Assembly: GCF_018889995.1 (NCBI RefSeq)
Contig: NZ_CP076547.1
Coordinates: 372,001 to 436,000, forward strand
DNA: 64,000 nt
Direction of reading: 5' to 3'
Source: Subtercola sp. PAMC28395
GTDB taxonomy: Bacteria > Actinomycetota > Actinomycetes > Actinomycetales > Microbacteriaceae
The notes beneath the pieces are model-generated. The model was not told the origin of the DNA. It saw only the letters and a program-made list of their open reading frames with translations, and ran no database searches. Made by a program: the position numbers and the translations under genes. Of the stretch, positions 30,642 through 38,893 are shown in pieces (position 1 is the stretch's first letter; each line of letters starts with the position of its first letter).

Positions 30642-31718
30642 TCAACCCGCGCGCGCCCAGACAGGAGTGGACCTCCTCCCCGCGAGCCCTCCGTTGTAAT
30701 GGTCATCAGCCCATCGAATTGCGACGCTGATATCGACAGAGATCGGCGCTTCATCGTCCCCGTTGTTCACCATCCACTCTCTTCGATCGGCCCGTTGACG
30801 CGTTCGGGTAAGTCCCGAGAATGACCAGCCTGGACGACTCTTGGTTTTTCGACTAACCGATACGATTACCGCCTTCGAACCGAAATTACGATGACACGAT
30901 GCGCGACAATCATGCGGGCCCGACGAGGGGCAAAGATCGCAGGTGAACTTACGAGCGGCTTCGAATAGTCGCACAATATGCTGGTAGGAATTTGACGAAA
31001 GCGCCGAATCGACTGATTTCAAAGAATACCCGAGCGCCTTAGCGAGGTACCAGAGTTGCTTCGCTGAACTAGATTCCAGCTCGATCTCTTGAGAGTCGAC
31101 CTGGGCGCCCCATCGAACCTTTCGGCCATTCACGAACGTCATCGTCGATTGGGCATGCAGGCCGAGTTGCGTGGCGGAGGTTGCCTCGATGGACGGCATG
31201 CGGATGATTAGGTGAACGTGCAAACTTCCCCGGCGTTGCCATTCACGAACGAGCGCGAATTCAAACCTTGGATATTGCTTTCTCAACTTTGATCTGGTCA
31301 CGTCCCAGAGTTTTCCCATGTCGTGATTCCAAGCCACCGCTCCGTCATAGTCATACCGCTCAAGATCAATCGGCAGGCCGCGAAACTGGTCCTCGTCCTG
31401 CGAATGTTTTGTGCCGCAGGCACAACGTCCTTGACCATCGTGATCTGACATCGTGTGCGTCTTTCCGAACGACGGAGCTGTCAATGTGAGAAAGAACCAT
31501 CGGTAGTCCCCTGTGGATTCACTACGGAGCCCGCTGCGGAGTATGGCCTTCCAGTCGTTCGCGTAAATCGTGCTACAGCTAACGCACTTTGTCTTGAGTC
31601 GTGACCCGCAGCGAACACGTCGATTTCCAGAGACCTCGATCGGCCGAGAGCAATAGCGCCGCAGAATTGCCTCAGCGAGATCGTCCTCACTCGACGTGGT
31701 GGGTTCGGCAACGTTCAT
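30642..31718 (-). CDS. RepSA-like replication initiator of the element
   Basis: A 358-residue protein with the features of AICE/plasmid initiators of the pSAM2 RepSA type: Cys clusters (C37, C45-x-x-C48, then C99-x-C101), a FFLTLTAPSFG strand, the YDYDGAVAWN segment and an HUH-type metal motif at H167-V-H169 (RRGSLHVHLII). A second Cys/His cluster (CDLCPSSGPHDCRASCHR) is near residue 275. It would nick and replicate the excised circle by rolling circle. It lies next to attR, at the opposite end from int. Confidence 0.85.
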   Translation of the reverse strand: MNVAEPTTSSEDDLAEAILRRYCSRPIEVSGNRRVRCGSRLKTKCVSCSTIYANDWKAILRSGLRSESTGDYRWFFLTLTAPSFGKTHTMSDHDGQGRCACGTKHSQDEDQFRGLPIDLERYDYDGAVAWNHDMGKLWDVTRSKLRKQYPRFEFALVREWQRRGSLHVHLIIRMPSIEATSATQLGLHAQSTMTFVNGRKVRWGAQVDSQEIELESSSAKQLWYLAKALGYSLKSVDSALSSNSYQHIVRLFEAARKFTCDLCPSSGPHDCRASCHRNFGSKAVIVSVSRKTKSRPGWSFSGLTRTRQRADRREWMVNNGDDEAPISVDISVAIRWADDHYNGGLAGRRSTPVWARAG

Positions 31719-31859
31719 TTGAACCCCGGCCTACGACCTCGGAACTCGGGCCACCAGCGGGCCACGAATCTGGCGTACACAACTACTAACGTCCGGTATC
31801 CAGTCGCAATGTTTGAGTCAATTGCTAAGTAGTACGGATGTACAGATCGGAGCGTCGAC
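31719..31859. other. Gap between rep and attR
   Basis: Apart from the expected rep promoter, which would read to the left, nothing gene-like is seen in these 141 bp. The stretch is moderately AT-rich (TTGAGTCAATTGCTAAG). Confidence 0.4.
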
Positions 31860-31907
31860 CTGAAAATCGAAAGGTCACCGGATCGACGCCGGTCGGAGCC
31901 ACTGCCC
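31860..31907 (+). repeat. attR direct repeat (48 bp)
   Basis: This copy is identical to 19292-19339 and reproduces the 3' half of tRNA-Phe without its 5' half. It marks the right end of the integrated element. Confidence 0.9.
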
Positions 31908-31943
31908 TACTTCGAGGCTTCTACTTGGAGTAGGGCTTTTTTT
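31904..31943 (+). terminator. Original tRNA-Phe terminator left behind at attR
   Basis: Stem GCCCTACT/AGTAGGGC with a loop containing GAGGCTTCTAC, followed by seven T residues. It is the counterpart of the terminator at 19336 and probably the one that served the tRNA before integration. Confidence 0.75.
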
Positions 31944-32050
31944 GTGCCCGTTGGCAGTGCCCAACGGATGACGAGACCCGATGCGTCGACGCCTGGGCGT
32001 TGCTCAGCAACCCTCGAGCGCAACTCGCTATACAGGCGTATGTTCGAGCT

Positions 32051-32212
32051 ATGACTCCTGGCGACGACCCCGACTTCATGCACGACTTCACGGTTCCCCA
32101 AGATGCAGACCTGGTCTCCGAACCCACACCCAAGGGCACACCCGCAGACGGCGACACGGATGCCCGTACCGACGACCTCGACGACAACCCCGTCGGCAAC
32201 GGCGGGTCGTGA
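32051..32212 (+). CDS. Small acidic protein (53 aa), uncertain
   Basis: A 53-residue frame from ATG 32051, rich in Asp, Pro, Gly and Thr, without cysteine or hydrophobic helix and therefore probably disordered. It lies alone in a 500-bp stretch after attR. Codon third positions are GC-rich as in chromosomal genes. The 213 bp after it (32213-32425) show no gene. It may be a remnant or a real small protein; function unknown. Confidence 0.35.
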   Translation: MTPGDDPDFMHDFTVPQDADLVSEPTPKGTPADGDTDARTDDLDDNPVGNGGS

Positions 32213-32425
32213 TCGAACGGTTGTTACTTCCCAACGATGGAGTTGCAGACACGCGCTGTCATAGCCGGATTTCGGAAGGACCGAGCGTCTCCCGACGCAC
32301 TTAGCGCCTATGAGGAATCCGTCAGGCAGCCTCACCTCCGGCGAAATGAACAGATACCCCGCCGGTGACTCAACCGGGCAGCACACGTCGTGCAGCGCCT
32401 GTGGCGCACCAGCTAGAATCGGTGC

Positions 32426-32773
32426 GTGATCGGGAGCGTCGACGAGATTGTGGTGGATTGTCGGCATCCGGAAGACCTCGCGCGATTCTGGGCGGCGATT
32501 CTGGGCGGCGAGCCCCGGGGCCGTGACGAAGCGTGGTGGTACATCGTTCCACCGGGGTGGAGCCAGCTTTCGTTTCAGAAAGTACCCGAACCGAAGTCGG
32601 TGAAGAACCGGCTTCACATCGACGTGCGCGTCGGGGACATCGCCGAGGCGACCCGCGAGGCCGAGCGACTCGGAGCCAGACGGATCGGTGACGTCCACGC
32701 CGATGTGGCCGGATCATTCCAGGTGCTCCAGGACCCAGAGGGCAACGAGTGGTGTGTGGTGAAACCTGCCTGA
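32426..32773 (+). CDS. VOC superfamily (glyoxalase-like) protein
   Basis: A 115-residue single-domain protein of the Glyoxalase_6 type: DCRHPEDLARFWAAILGGEP at the start, then a RLHIDVRVGD strand and QDPEGNEWCVV at the end. The start is GTG 32426, only 7 bases after a TAGAAT -10 box, suggesting a leaderless message. The reaction is unknown. It lies in the segment between attR and the degenerate tRNA. Confidence 0.85.
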   Translation: MIGSVDEIVVDCRHPEDLARFWAAILGGEPRGRDEAWWYIVPPGWSQLSFQKVPEPKSVKNRLHIDVRVGDIAEATREAERLGARRIGDVHADVAGSFQVLQDPEGNEWCVVKPA

Positions 32774-32806
32774 TGCCACCCGAGACGCGCCGAGTATGGT
32801 GGGTCC

Positions 32807-33382
32807 GTGGACATCGTCGATGAAGCGGTCGAAGTGCTGCGCATGGTGGGCGTTTCGCTGGAAGCTGGCCTCTCAGAATCTGAACTCCGCCGCATCGAGG
32901 GTACGTTCGGCTTCAGGTTCGGCCCTGATCATCGAGACTTGCTATCGAGGGTGCTGCCTCTAGGCAAGGGATGGGTCGACTGGCGACACGACTCCGACGA
33001 TGAAATCAGGATGCGGCTCGACCGGCATAAGGATTGGGTGCTTTCCTACGTTGTCGAGAATGACGTGTGGGGTCGCACGTGGGGAGAGCGGCCAACCTCG
33101 TTGTTCGAGGCGGCAGACATTGCGATGAGGCACATCAATACGTGGCCGACTCTGATTCCGTTATACGCGCATCGATACATGCCTGCCGAGCCCACCGAAC
33201 CAGGTGCACCGGTCTTGTCCGTTCACGGGCTCGACACGATCTTCTACGGCACAAATCTCGCAAAGTACTTCTTGACGGAGTTTCGCCTCATGGATTGGGA
33301 ACCTCCCGCCGACTATGGCGAAGATCGAAAGCCGCCGTGGTCTCAGCTCGAATTCTGGTTCGGAGAACCTGACTTCTGGTGA
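32807..33382 (+). CDS. SMI1/KNR4-like protein
   Basis: A 191-residue protein resembling SMI1/KNR4 family members: LSESELRRIEGTFGFRFGPD and a Trp-rich centre (GWVDWRH, VWGRTWGERP), with a C-terminal acidic aromatic tail. In other bacteria such proteins often serve as immunity proteins for contact-dependent or polymorphic toxins, or have unknown housekeeping roles. No toxin gene is next to it here. The start is GTG 32807 with no ribosome site. It is the last gene before the degenerate tRNA. Confidence 0.7.
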   Translation: MDIVDEAVEVLRMVGVSLEAGLSESELRRIEGTFGFRFGPDHRDLLSRVLPLGKGWVDWRHDSDDEIRMRLDRHKDWVLSYVVENDVWGRTWGERPTSLFEAADIAMRHINTWPTLIPLYAHRYMPAEPTEPGAPVLSVHGLDTIFYGTNLAKYFLTEFRLMDWEPPADYGEDRKPPWSQLEFWFGEPDFW

Positions 33383-33444
33383 AATGACATCCGTCTGTTC
33401 GTTCGTTCCTTCACATTCAGAATGCGCCGAATCGCAGAATGCGG

Positions 33445-33517
33445 TGGCCGCTAGCTCAGTTGGTAGAGCGTTCGACTGAAAATCGAGAGGTCACCGGATC
33501 GATGCCGGTCGGTGCCA
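33445..33517 (+). pseudogene. Degenerate tRNA-Phe copy
   Basis: From TAGCTCAG (33452) to GCCAC (33517) the sequence matches tRNA-Phe with only three substitutions, and the D, anticodon (GAA) and T arms are intact. The seven bases before it (TGGCCGC) do not pair with the 3' acceptor strand CGGTGCC, so a normal acceptor stem cannot form. It is therefore probably a non-functional relic, with a terminator-like remnant (GAGGCTTCTAC) behind it. Confidence 0.7.
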
Positions 33518-33583
33518 CCGGACCCTCGTTGAGGCTTCTACTCATGGGGGTTCTTTTAGCTTTCAGAGGCCTAGTGTTGGCTC

Positions 33584-34375
33584 ATGGCGAATTCCCCGTC
33601 TGGAGACTCTCTGCTTTCTCGTTTCGTCACGATCCTCGGCGCATTCGATTCGCATCGATCCTCCATGACGATCTCCGCGTTGTCTCGTCGAGTGGGGATT
33701 CCTCTGGCCACCACCCACCGGCTCGTCGGGCAGCTTCTGGGCGAACGGCTCCTCGAGCGTGGGGCAGAGGGGGAAGTCCGTCTCGGCGTTCGACTGTGGG
33801 AGCTCGCTTCCCGCGGATCACGTACGACTGACCTGCGCGAGATCGCGCTTCCGTTCATGGAAGACGTGCAAACGGTGGTGCAGCAACACACAACCCTGAG
33901 CGTTCTCGACAGCGAGAACGTGCTGTACATCGAGCGCCTCACGACGAAGGGTTCCGCGGTCAATATCACCCGGATCGCCGGGCGGCTGCCGATCCACGCC
34001 TGCTCGTCTGGGCTCGTATTGCTGGCCCACTCCTCTTCTGAGTTTCAGGATGATGTGCTCTCCAGGAGCCTCATGCGATACACCGAGAACACCGTCACGG
34101 AACCCGCCTCTCTTCGACGGTTGCTGGCCGAGATCAGGATGCTCGGCTTCGCATCTGTTCCGGGGATCATCGTGCCGACCACAACGGGCATCGCTGTGCC
34201 GGTGTTCGAGGCGGGCGACCGCGTCATCGCGGCGCTGAACGTGATCGTTCCCCTCGGCGAGGAAGATCTGCGCGCGACCGTGCCCGCGCTCAAGACTGCG
34301 GCACGCGGCATCTCCCGTGCGCTCGGAGCCCAACGCCCACGCGACATCGGCGCCCGGATTCGGCCCGGTTCCTGA
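33584..34375 (+). CDS. IclR family transcriptional regulator
   Basis: A 263-residue regulator with an N-terminal winged HTH (SLLSRFVTILGAFDSHR, then SRRVGIPLATTHRLVGQLL) and a C-terminal GAF-like effector domain (LPIHACSSGLVLLAHS, FASVPGIIVPTTTGIAVPVF). It reads in the same direction as, and 150 bp ahead of, the FAD-dehydrogenase operon, so it is probably the pathway-specific regulator. The inducer is unknown. Confidence 0.92.
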   Translation: MANSPSGDSLLSRFVTILGAFDSHRSSMTISALSRRVGIPLATTHRLVGQLLGERLLERGAEGEVRLGVRLWELASRGSRTTDLREIALPFMEDVQTVVQQHTTLSVLDSENVLYIERLTTKGSAVNITRIAGRLPIHACSSGLVLLAHSSSEFQDDVLSRSLMRYTENTVTEPASLRRLLAEIRMLGFASVPGIIVPTTTGIAVPVFEAGDRVIAALNVIVPLGEEDLRATVPALKTAARGISRALGAQRPRDIGARIRPGS

Positions 34376-34525
34376 ACTCGTCGACGACATTCGACACTGA
34401 AATCGGCTCTCGCACGACTACCTTTCTTCTCATTCAACGGGAGCCACCCGGTCGGTGACGCGCATGGTTGGCATTCTTCAGAGGACAAGATTCTCAGGTC
34501 AACGAAGACGGGAGTGTGGAATTCG

Positions 34526-36187
34526 ATGCGAGTTCTTCATGGCAAAATGCAGGAACGATTCGACGTAGTCGTGGTGGGGTCGGGTGCGGCGGCTCTGACA
34601 GCCGCCGCGACTGCGGCGCACGAGGGCAAGAGCGTAGTTGTGGTCGAGAAATCGGCTCTGCTCGGAGGCACCTCGGCGGTATCGGGCGGAATGCTCTGGA
34701 TCGCTGCGAACCACCTTTCCCGCGCCGCGGGCATCGCGGACTCAGTAGAGGATGCCGCCCGATATGTTCGAGCGGTGTCGAGAGGTCGCGGTCGGAATGA
34801 GTTGTTCGATGCGGCCATCGACCACGGCGATGACATGCTTCGCTACGCTGCACGGGAACTGGGCGTGGAATTCTTGCTGCTCGACAATTTTCCCGACTAT
34901 CGCATGGATCTCCCGGGATCCATCAACGGTGGGCGCACGGTTGAGCCGGAGCTCTACGACGCTCAGGCCGCTCTTGGAGACCTGCGCCAATTCGTGCGAA
35001 GCGACGGGCGCCTGCCGTTCACCATGCAGGAGTACGAGGAGTGGGGAGCATTCACCCATTTCCCGTGGGACGAGCTGGCGGCCAGGGATGCTCGCGGTCT
35101 GGTGGCGAAGGGTCAGGCTCTGGTCAGTATGCTGCTGGCCTCGTGCATCGCAGACGACGTCACCCTGGCCGTCGATGCCCGAGCCGAACGACTACTCATC
35201 GAGGGCGGGCGCGTCACGGGCATCCATGTCGACGGGCGCACCATTCATGCAGACGACGGTGTCGTGCTGGCCTGCGGCGGCTTCGAGTGGGACAGGCAGC
35301 TGACCGATGGATTGCTTCAGACCCGATTGCATGCCGTGTGCTCCCCGCCGTCGAATACCGGCGATGGTCTTCGAATGGCCCAGCGTATCGGGGCACGAAT
35401 CGGAGGAACCAGAGAGGCGTGGTGGGCGCCCATGTCGGTCATCCCGGGCGATCTGCGCGACGGCGAGCAAATCGGCACCCTTCTCCGATTCGAACGGCAG
35501 GGCCCCGGGTCGATCATGGTCAACCAGAAGGGTCGCCGCTTCGCGAACGAATCCCAGAACTATAACGATCTCGCCCGATCGCTTCACTCCTGGGACCCAG
35601 CGTCTAACGCGCCGCTGAACACGCCGGCCCACGTCGTCTTCGACCACACCTACCTCGAACGCTATGGGATTCTCAGCCATCGGGCGGGCGAGCCGACGCC
35701 GACCTGGTTGCGCGAGGGCGCGACCCTTACCGAGCTCGCTGCTCAGATCGACGTGGATGCGTCTGCTCTCATCGACACCGTCTCTCGCTTCAATCACTTC
35801 GCCGTGCTGGGCGAGGACCCGGATTTCGGGAGGGGGCTCAGCCGATACGACACCTACTGGGGTGACGCGGCAAATCTCTTTCCCAACCCGAGCCTCGGTC
35901 CGCTCGCCACCGGGCCGTTCTACGCCATTCCCGTCGTCAACGGCGCCTTCGGCACGAGCGGTGGCGTCTCGACAGACGCATCGGGCCAGGTTCACGATGT
36001 CGACGACGACCCCATTCCCGGGCTCTTCGCTGCGGGAAACACCACCGAGAGCGCCTACGGAGCGGGGTATCCCGGGGCCGGCGCGACGCTCGGACCCCTC
36101 ATGACCATGGGGTACCTGATAGGCCGCACGCTCGCGGAGCGCCCGATCGGCTATCTGGCTGAAGTCGCAGAGGCGACAGCGCAGTGA
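34526..36187 (+). CDS. FAD-dependent dehydrogenase (fumarate reductase/ketosteroid dehydrogenase-like)
   Basis: A 553-residue flavoprotein with an N-terminal FAD motif (VVVVGSGAAALTAAATAA), an ADP-binding VVVVEKSALLGGTS segment and a C-terminal FAD loop AAGNTTESAYGAGYPGAGAT. This is the FAD_binding_2 fold of fumarate reductase and 3-ketosteroid delta-1-dehydrogenase flavoproteins. The start is taken at ATG 34526; GTG 34514 and ATG 34547 are alternatives. It is coupled (GTGA) to the Dabb gene. The substrate, perhaps a cyclic ketone or steroid-like compound, is not determined. Confidence 0.88.
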   Translation: MRVLHGKMQERFDVVVVGSGAAALTAAATAAHEGKSVVVVEKSALLGGTSAVSGGMLWIAANHLSRAAGIADSVEDAARYVRAVSRGRGRNELFDAAIDHGDDMLRYAARELGVEFLLLDNFPDYRMDLPGSINGGRTVEPELYDAQAALGDLRQFVRSDGRLPFTMQEYEEWGAFTHFPWDELAARDARGLVAKGQALVSMLLASCIADDVTLAVDARAERLLIEGGRVTGIHVDGRTIHADDGVVLACGGFEWDRQLTDGLLQTRLHAVCSPPSNTGDGLRMAQRIGARIGGTREAWWAPMSVIPGDLRDGEQIGTLLRFERQGPGSIMVNQKGRRFANESQNYNDLARSLHSWDPASNAPLNTPAHVVFDHTYLERYGILSHRAGEPTPTWLREGATLTELAAQIDVDASALIDTVSRFNHFAVLGEDPDFGRGLSRYDTYWGDAANLFPNPSLGPLATGPFYAIPVVNGAFGTSGGVSTDASGQVHDVDDDPIPGLFAAGNTTESAYGAGYPGAGATLGPLMTMGYLIGRTLAERPIGYLAEVAEATAQ

Positions 36188-36516
36188 TCCGCCACGTCGT
36201 GCTCTTCCGGTTCGCCGAGACCTTCACTACGGCGATCGAACAACGCTGGTGCGCAGAGCTCGCCGGGCTGGTCGGGGCCGTTCCGGGGCTCAGATCGCTC
36301 GATGTCGGGCGAGACATCGGTGGCGATGACAGAGCGTGGGACTGCGCCATCGTCGCGGATTTCGATTCAGCCTCCGATGTGACGGGGTATGCCGGGCATC
36401 CACTTCACACGCCGTTGATCGCACTTTCGAGCCCCCATACCCGTGAGATCGCGTCTGTCGACTTCCTGATTGCGGAGCCGAACAAATCGAACGACCGCAA
36501 GGGAGGCTCTGAATGA
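36184..36516 (+). CDS. Dabb (stress-responsive A/B barrel) domain protein
   Basis: A 110-residue ferredoxin-like dimeric barrel protein: the start IRHVVLFRF, the LRSLDVGRDI strand and the C-terminal HTREIASVDFLI helix-strand are typical of Dabb. It overlaps both neighbours by 4 bp, so it is part of one operon. Dabb proteins include small lyases and cyclases, and some have no known activity; a catalytic step in this pathway is possible. Confidence 0.85.
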   Translation: MIRHVVLFRFAETFTTAIEQRWCAELAGLVGAVPGLRSLDVGRDIGGDDRAWDCAIVADFDSASDVTGYAGHPLHTPLIALSSPHTREIASVDFLIAEPNKSNDRKGGSE

Positions 36517-37301
36517 ACGTCACCGAGATGGCACAACAGGCACGCACAGCTGCGGGCCGCGTGCAGGGCAAGATCGTCATCGTCACCGGAGGCAGTGGGG
36601 ATCTCGGCGGCGCGTGTGTGCGACTGCTGGCCCGCCACGGTGCCCGCGTCGTCAGCTTCGACGTGACAGGACCCGCTGACCCCTGGGAGGAGGCGGGCGT
36701 CACCTCACTCGAACTCGACATCACCGATCCGGAGCAAGTGGAACGCGCCGTCGCCCGGGTACTCGAAGACGTCGGCATTCCCGACGTCTTGGTGAATGCA
36801 GCAGGAATCATCGGCCGAGCGGCGCCGTCGCACGAGTCGACCCTGGAGGAATTCGACCGCATCTTCAACGTGAATGTGAAAGGCACGTGGCTCACGACGA
36901 AATACGTGGTGCCTGCCATGATTGCGGCTTCTCGAGGAAGCATCGTGAACTTCTCCTCGATTCATGGCATCACGGGCGGCAAGAGCGTTCCCCTCTATCA
37001 TGCGACGAAGGGTGCGGTTCGACTGCTCACCAAGTCGGACGCCGCAACCTACGGTGAGTACGGGATCAGAGTGAACTCGATCCACCCCGGTTCTATGAAT
37101 ACGCGGATGAGCCGGACAGCGGCCGAGATGAGCATGGTCGGGCCCGAGGCCTACTACCGACAACTTGTCGAGGGCAATCCGCTGCGCAGGCAAGGCGAGC
37201 CAGAGGAGATCGCCTACGGCGTGCTCTACCTCGCCAGCGACGAATCACGGTTCACCACCGGTTCCGAACTCGTCATCGACGGAGGCTACACCGCAGTCTG
37301 A
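36513..37301 (+). CDS. Short-chain dehydrogenase/reductase
   Basis: A 262-residue classical SDR: cofactor motif TGGSGDLGG (T25-G33), NAAG at 95-98, catalytic Ser149, Tyr162 and Lys166 (YHATK), and VNSIHPG after the active site. The Asp at the end of strand 2 (VVSFDV) favours NAD over NADP. It acts in the cytoplasm on an unknown alcohol or ketone. It overlaps the Dabb gene by 4 bp. Confidence 0.93.
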   Translation: MNVTEMAQQARTAAGRVQGKIVIVTGGSGDLGGACVRLLARHGARVVSFDVTGPADPWEEAGVTSLELDITDPEQVERAVARVLEDVGIPDVLVNAAGIIGRAAPSHESTLEEFDRIFNVNVKGTWLTTKYVVPAMIAASRGSIVNFSSIHGITGGKSVPLYHATKGAVRLLTKSDAATYGEYGIRVNSIHPGSMNTRMSRTAAEMSMVGPEAYYRQLVEGNPLRRQGEPEEIAYGVLYLASDESRFTTGSELVIDGGYTAV

Positions 37302-37393
37302 ACAGAGAATCGGCACGGCCTCTGCCCACGGCATCTCGCCCAACCACAACCCCAAACTCAACCAACTACCGGCACCACGTCAAAGGAGACAGA

Positions 37394-38791
37394 ATGTCCA
37401 CCACAGTTGCACCATCGGCGATCCCTCAGCGCATGCCCAGGAAGGCCGCGGCGTCGGCTTTCGTCGGCAGCGCACTCGAGTACTACGACTTCTTCATCTA
37501 CGGCTCGGCAGCAGCCCTCGTCTTCAATCACGTCTTCTTCTCGGCGGCGGATCCGGCGATGGCGACCATCGCGTCTCTCGCCACCTTCGGCGTGGGCTAC
37601 GTGGCACGGCCGTTCGGCGGCCTCATTCTCGGCCACTTCGGAGACCGGATCGGCAGAAAGAGGGTCTTGATCCTCACGCTGGTGATCATGGGAGTTGCCA
37701 GTCTGGTCATCGGCTTCCTTCCCACCTATGGCCAGATCGGCGTCTGGGCACCGACGCTTCTCGTGCTCTGCCGTCTCGCGCAGGGGTTCTCGGCTGGCGG
37801 GGAGGCCGCCGGCGCGAGCACTCTCGCGATCGAACACGCCCCGGAAAACCGCAGGGCGTTCTTCTCGGGCTTCACCATGGCCGGATATGCCGCCGGCATG
37901 GTTCTTGCGACCATCGTCTTCATTCCCATTGCCGCCCTTCCGGAAGAGCAGCTGTACTCGTGGGGCTGGCGGATCCCGTTCCTCTTGAGCGCGGTCGTTC
38001 TCGTGGCCGCCTACGTGGTGCGCTCCCGACTCGACGAGACCCCGGTCTTCGCTGAGGCGCAGTCCGTCGCCGCCGTCAAGAAATTCCCCGCCGCCGAGGT
38101 GTTCCGCTACCAATGGCGCGACGTGGTTCGGGTACTGGTGTGCTCCCTCTTCGCCGTGACCCAGACCACCTTCACCGTGTTCGGACTCGCTTACGCGACC
38201 AGCCCGGCCGTCGGTGTCGATAGAGGGGCCATGCTGTGGGTCGCGACGGTGTCGATCGGCGGGTCCCTCGTGACGATTCCGCTCTTCTCCGCGCTGTCTG
38301 ACCGAATCGGCCGACGCCCGGTGTGGATCATCGGGACTCTCGGGAGCGCTGCCACCATCTTTCTCTACTTCTGGGCGATCTCCACCGGATCCATCCCACT
38401 CATCTTTCTCGGCGGATTCCTCAACATGACACTGTTCTACTCGATGGTGAACGGCTTGTGGCCTTCCTTCTTCGCCGAGATGTTCGCGGCTCCCGTTCGG
38501 TATTCGGGTTTCGCGATCGGTACCCAGCTGGGATTCCTCCTCGCAGGCTTCGCCCCGAGCATCTGCTATGCGATTCTCGGCAGCGGGATCGACGGGTGGG
38601 TCCCCGTTGCGATCTTCACGGGGTCCTGCATGGTTCTCTCGGCCATCGCAGCGATCACTGCTAAGGAATCGTTCCGTATTCCGACCGACCAGCTCGGCGT
38701 GAAGGCTCTTCGTGTCGCCGCAACGCAGAAGTCAGCAAGAGTCCCCTCCTCGATCGGGAGCACCCGTACCGAGGTGCCCAACCTTCGCTGA
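37394..38791 (+). CDS. MFS transporter, metabolite:H+ symporter (MHS) type
   Basis: A 465-residue, 12-helix permease with MHS signatures: ALEYYDFFIYGSAAALVFN in helix 1, then GHFGDRIGRKRVL (motif A) and CRLAQGFSAGGEAAGAS in helix 4. This subfamily (ShiA, KgtP, ProP relatives) imports organic acids and osmolytes, so it may take up the substrate of the IclR-linked operon. A good ribosome site (AAAGGAGA) lies 4 bases before ATG 37394, 92 bp after the SDR. Confidence 0.92.
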   Translation: MSTTVAPSAIPQRMPRKAAASAFVGSALEYYDFFIYGSAAALVFNHVFFSAADPAMATIASLATFGVGYVARPFGGLILGHFGDRIGRKRVLILTLVIMGVASLVIGFLPTYGQIGVWAPTLLVLCRLAQGFSAGGEAAGASTLAIEHAPENRRAFFSGFTMAGYAAGMVLATIVFIPIAALPEEQLYSWGWRIPFLLSAVVLVAAYVVRSRLDETPVFAEAQSVAAVKKFPAAEVFRYQWRDVVRVLVCSLFAVTQTTFTVFGLAYATSPAVGVDRGAMLWVATVSIGGSLVTIPLFSALSDRIGRRPVWIIGTLGSAATIFLYFWAISTGSIPLIFLGGFLNMTLFYSMVNGLWPSFFAEMFAAPVRYSGFAIGTQLGFLLAGFAPSICYAILGSGIDGWVPVAIFTGSCMVLSAIAAITAKESFRIPTDQLGVKALRVAATQKSARVPSSIGSTRTEVPNLR

Positions 38792-38837
38792 CGGTGCGGC
38801 GACAGAGGCCCATCGCTGGAGGGGAAGAATTGGAAAA

Positions 38838-38873
38838 GGCGCTGTCATCGCGGATTCCCGTGATGGCAGCGCC
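38838..38873. terminator. Hairpin terminator between transporter and rhodopsin genes
   Basis: GGCGCTGTCATC (38838-38849) pairs with GATGGCAGCGCC (38862-38873), with one G-U pair. On the minus strand it is followed by TTTT, so it is a plausible terminator for the rhodopsin gene and may also stop the operon on the plus strand. Confidence 0.75.
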
Positions 38874-38893
38874 TCAGCCGGTGAGGGCAGCGA

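Noticed and set aside
32807..33382. SMI1-like protein as immunity gene of a toxin system
   Set aside because: No toxin, secretion or RHS gene lies adjacent, so an immunity role is only a family-level possibility.
33439..33831. Protein frame beginning QLVERSTENREVTG (also at 19276)
   Set aside because: The shared peptide is only the translation of the tRNA-Phe sequence and its degenerate copy.
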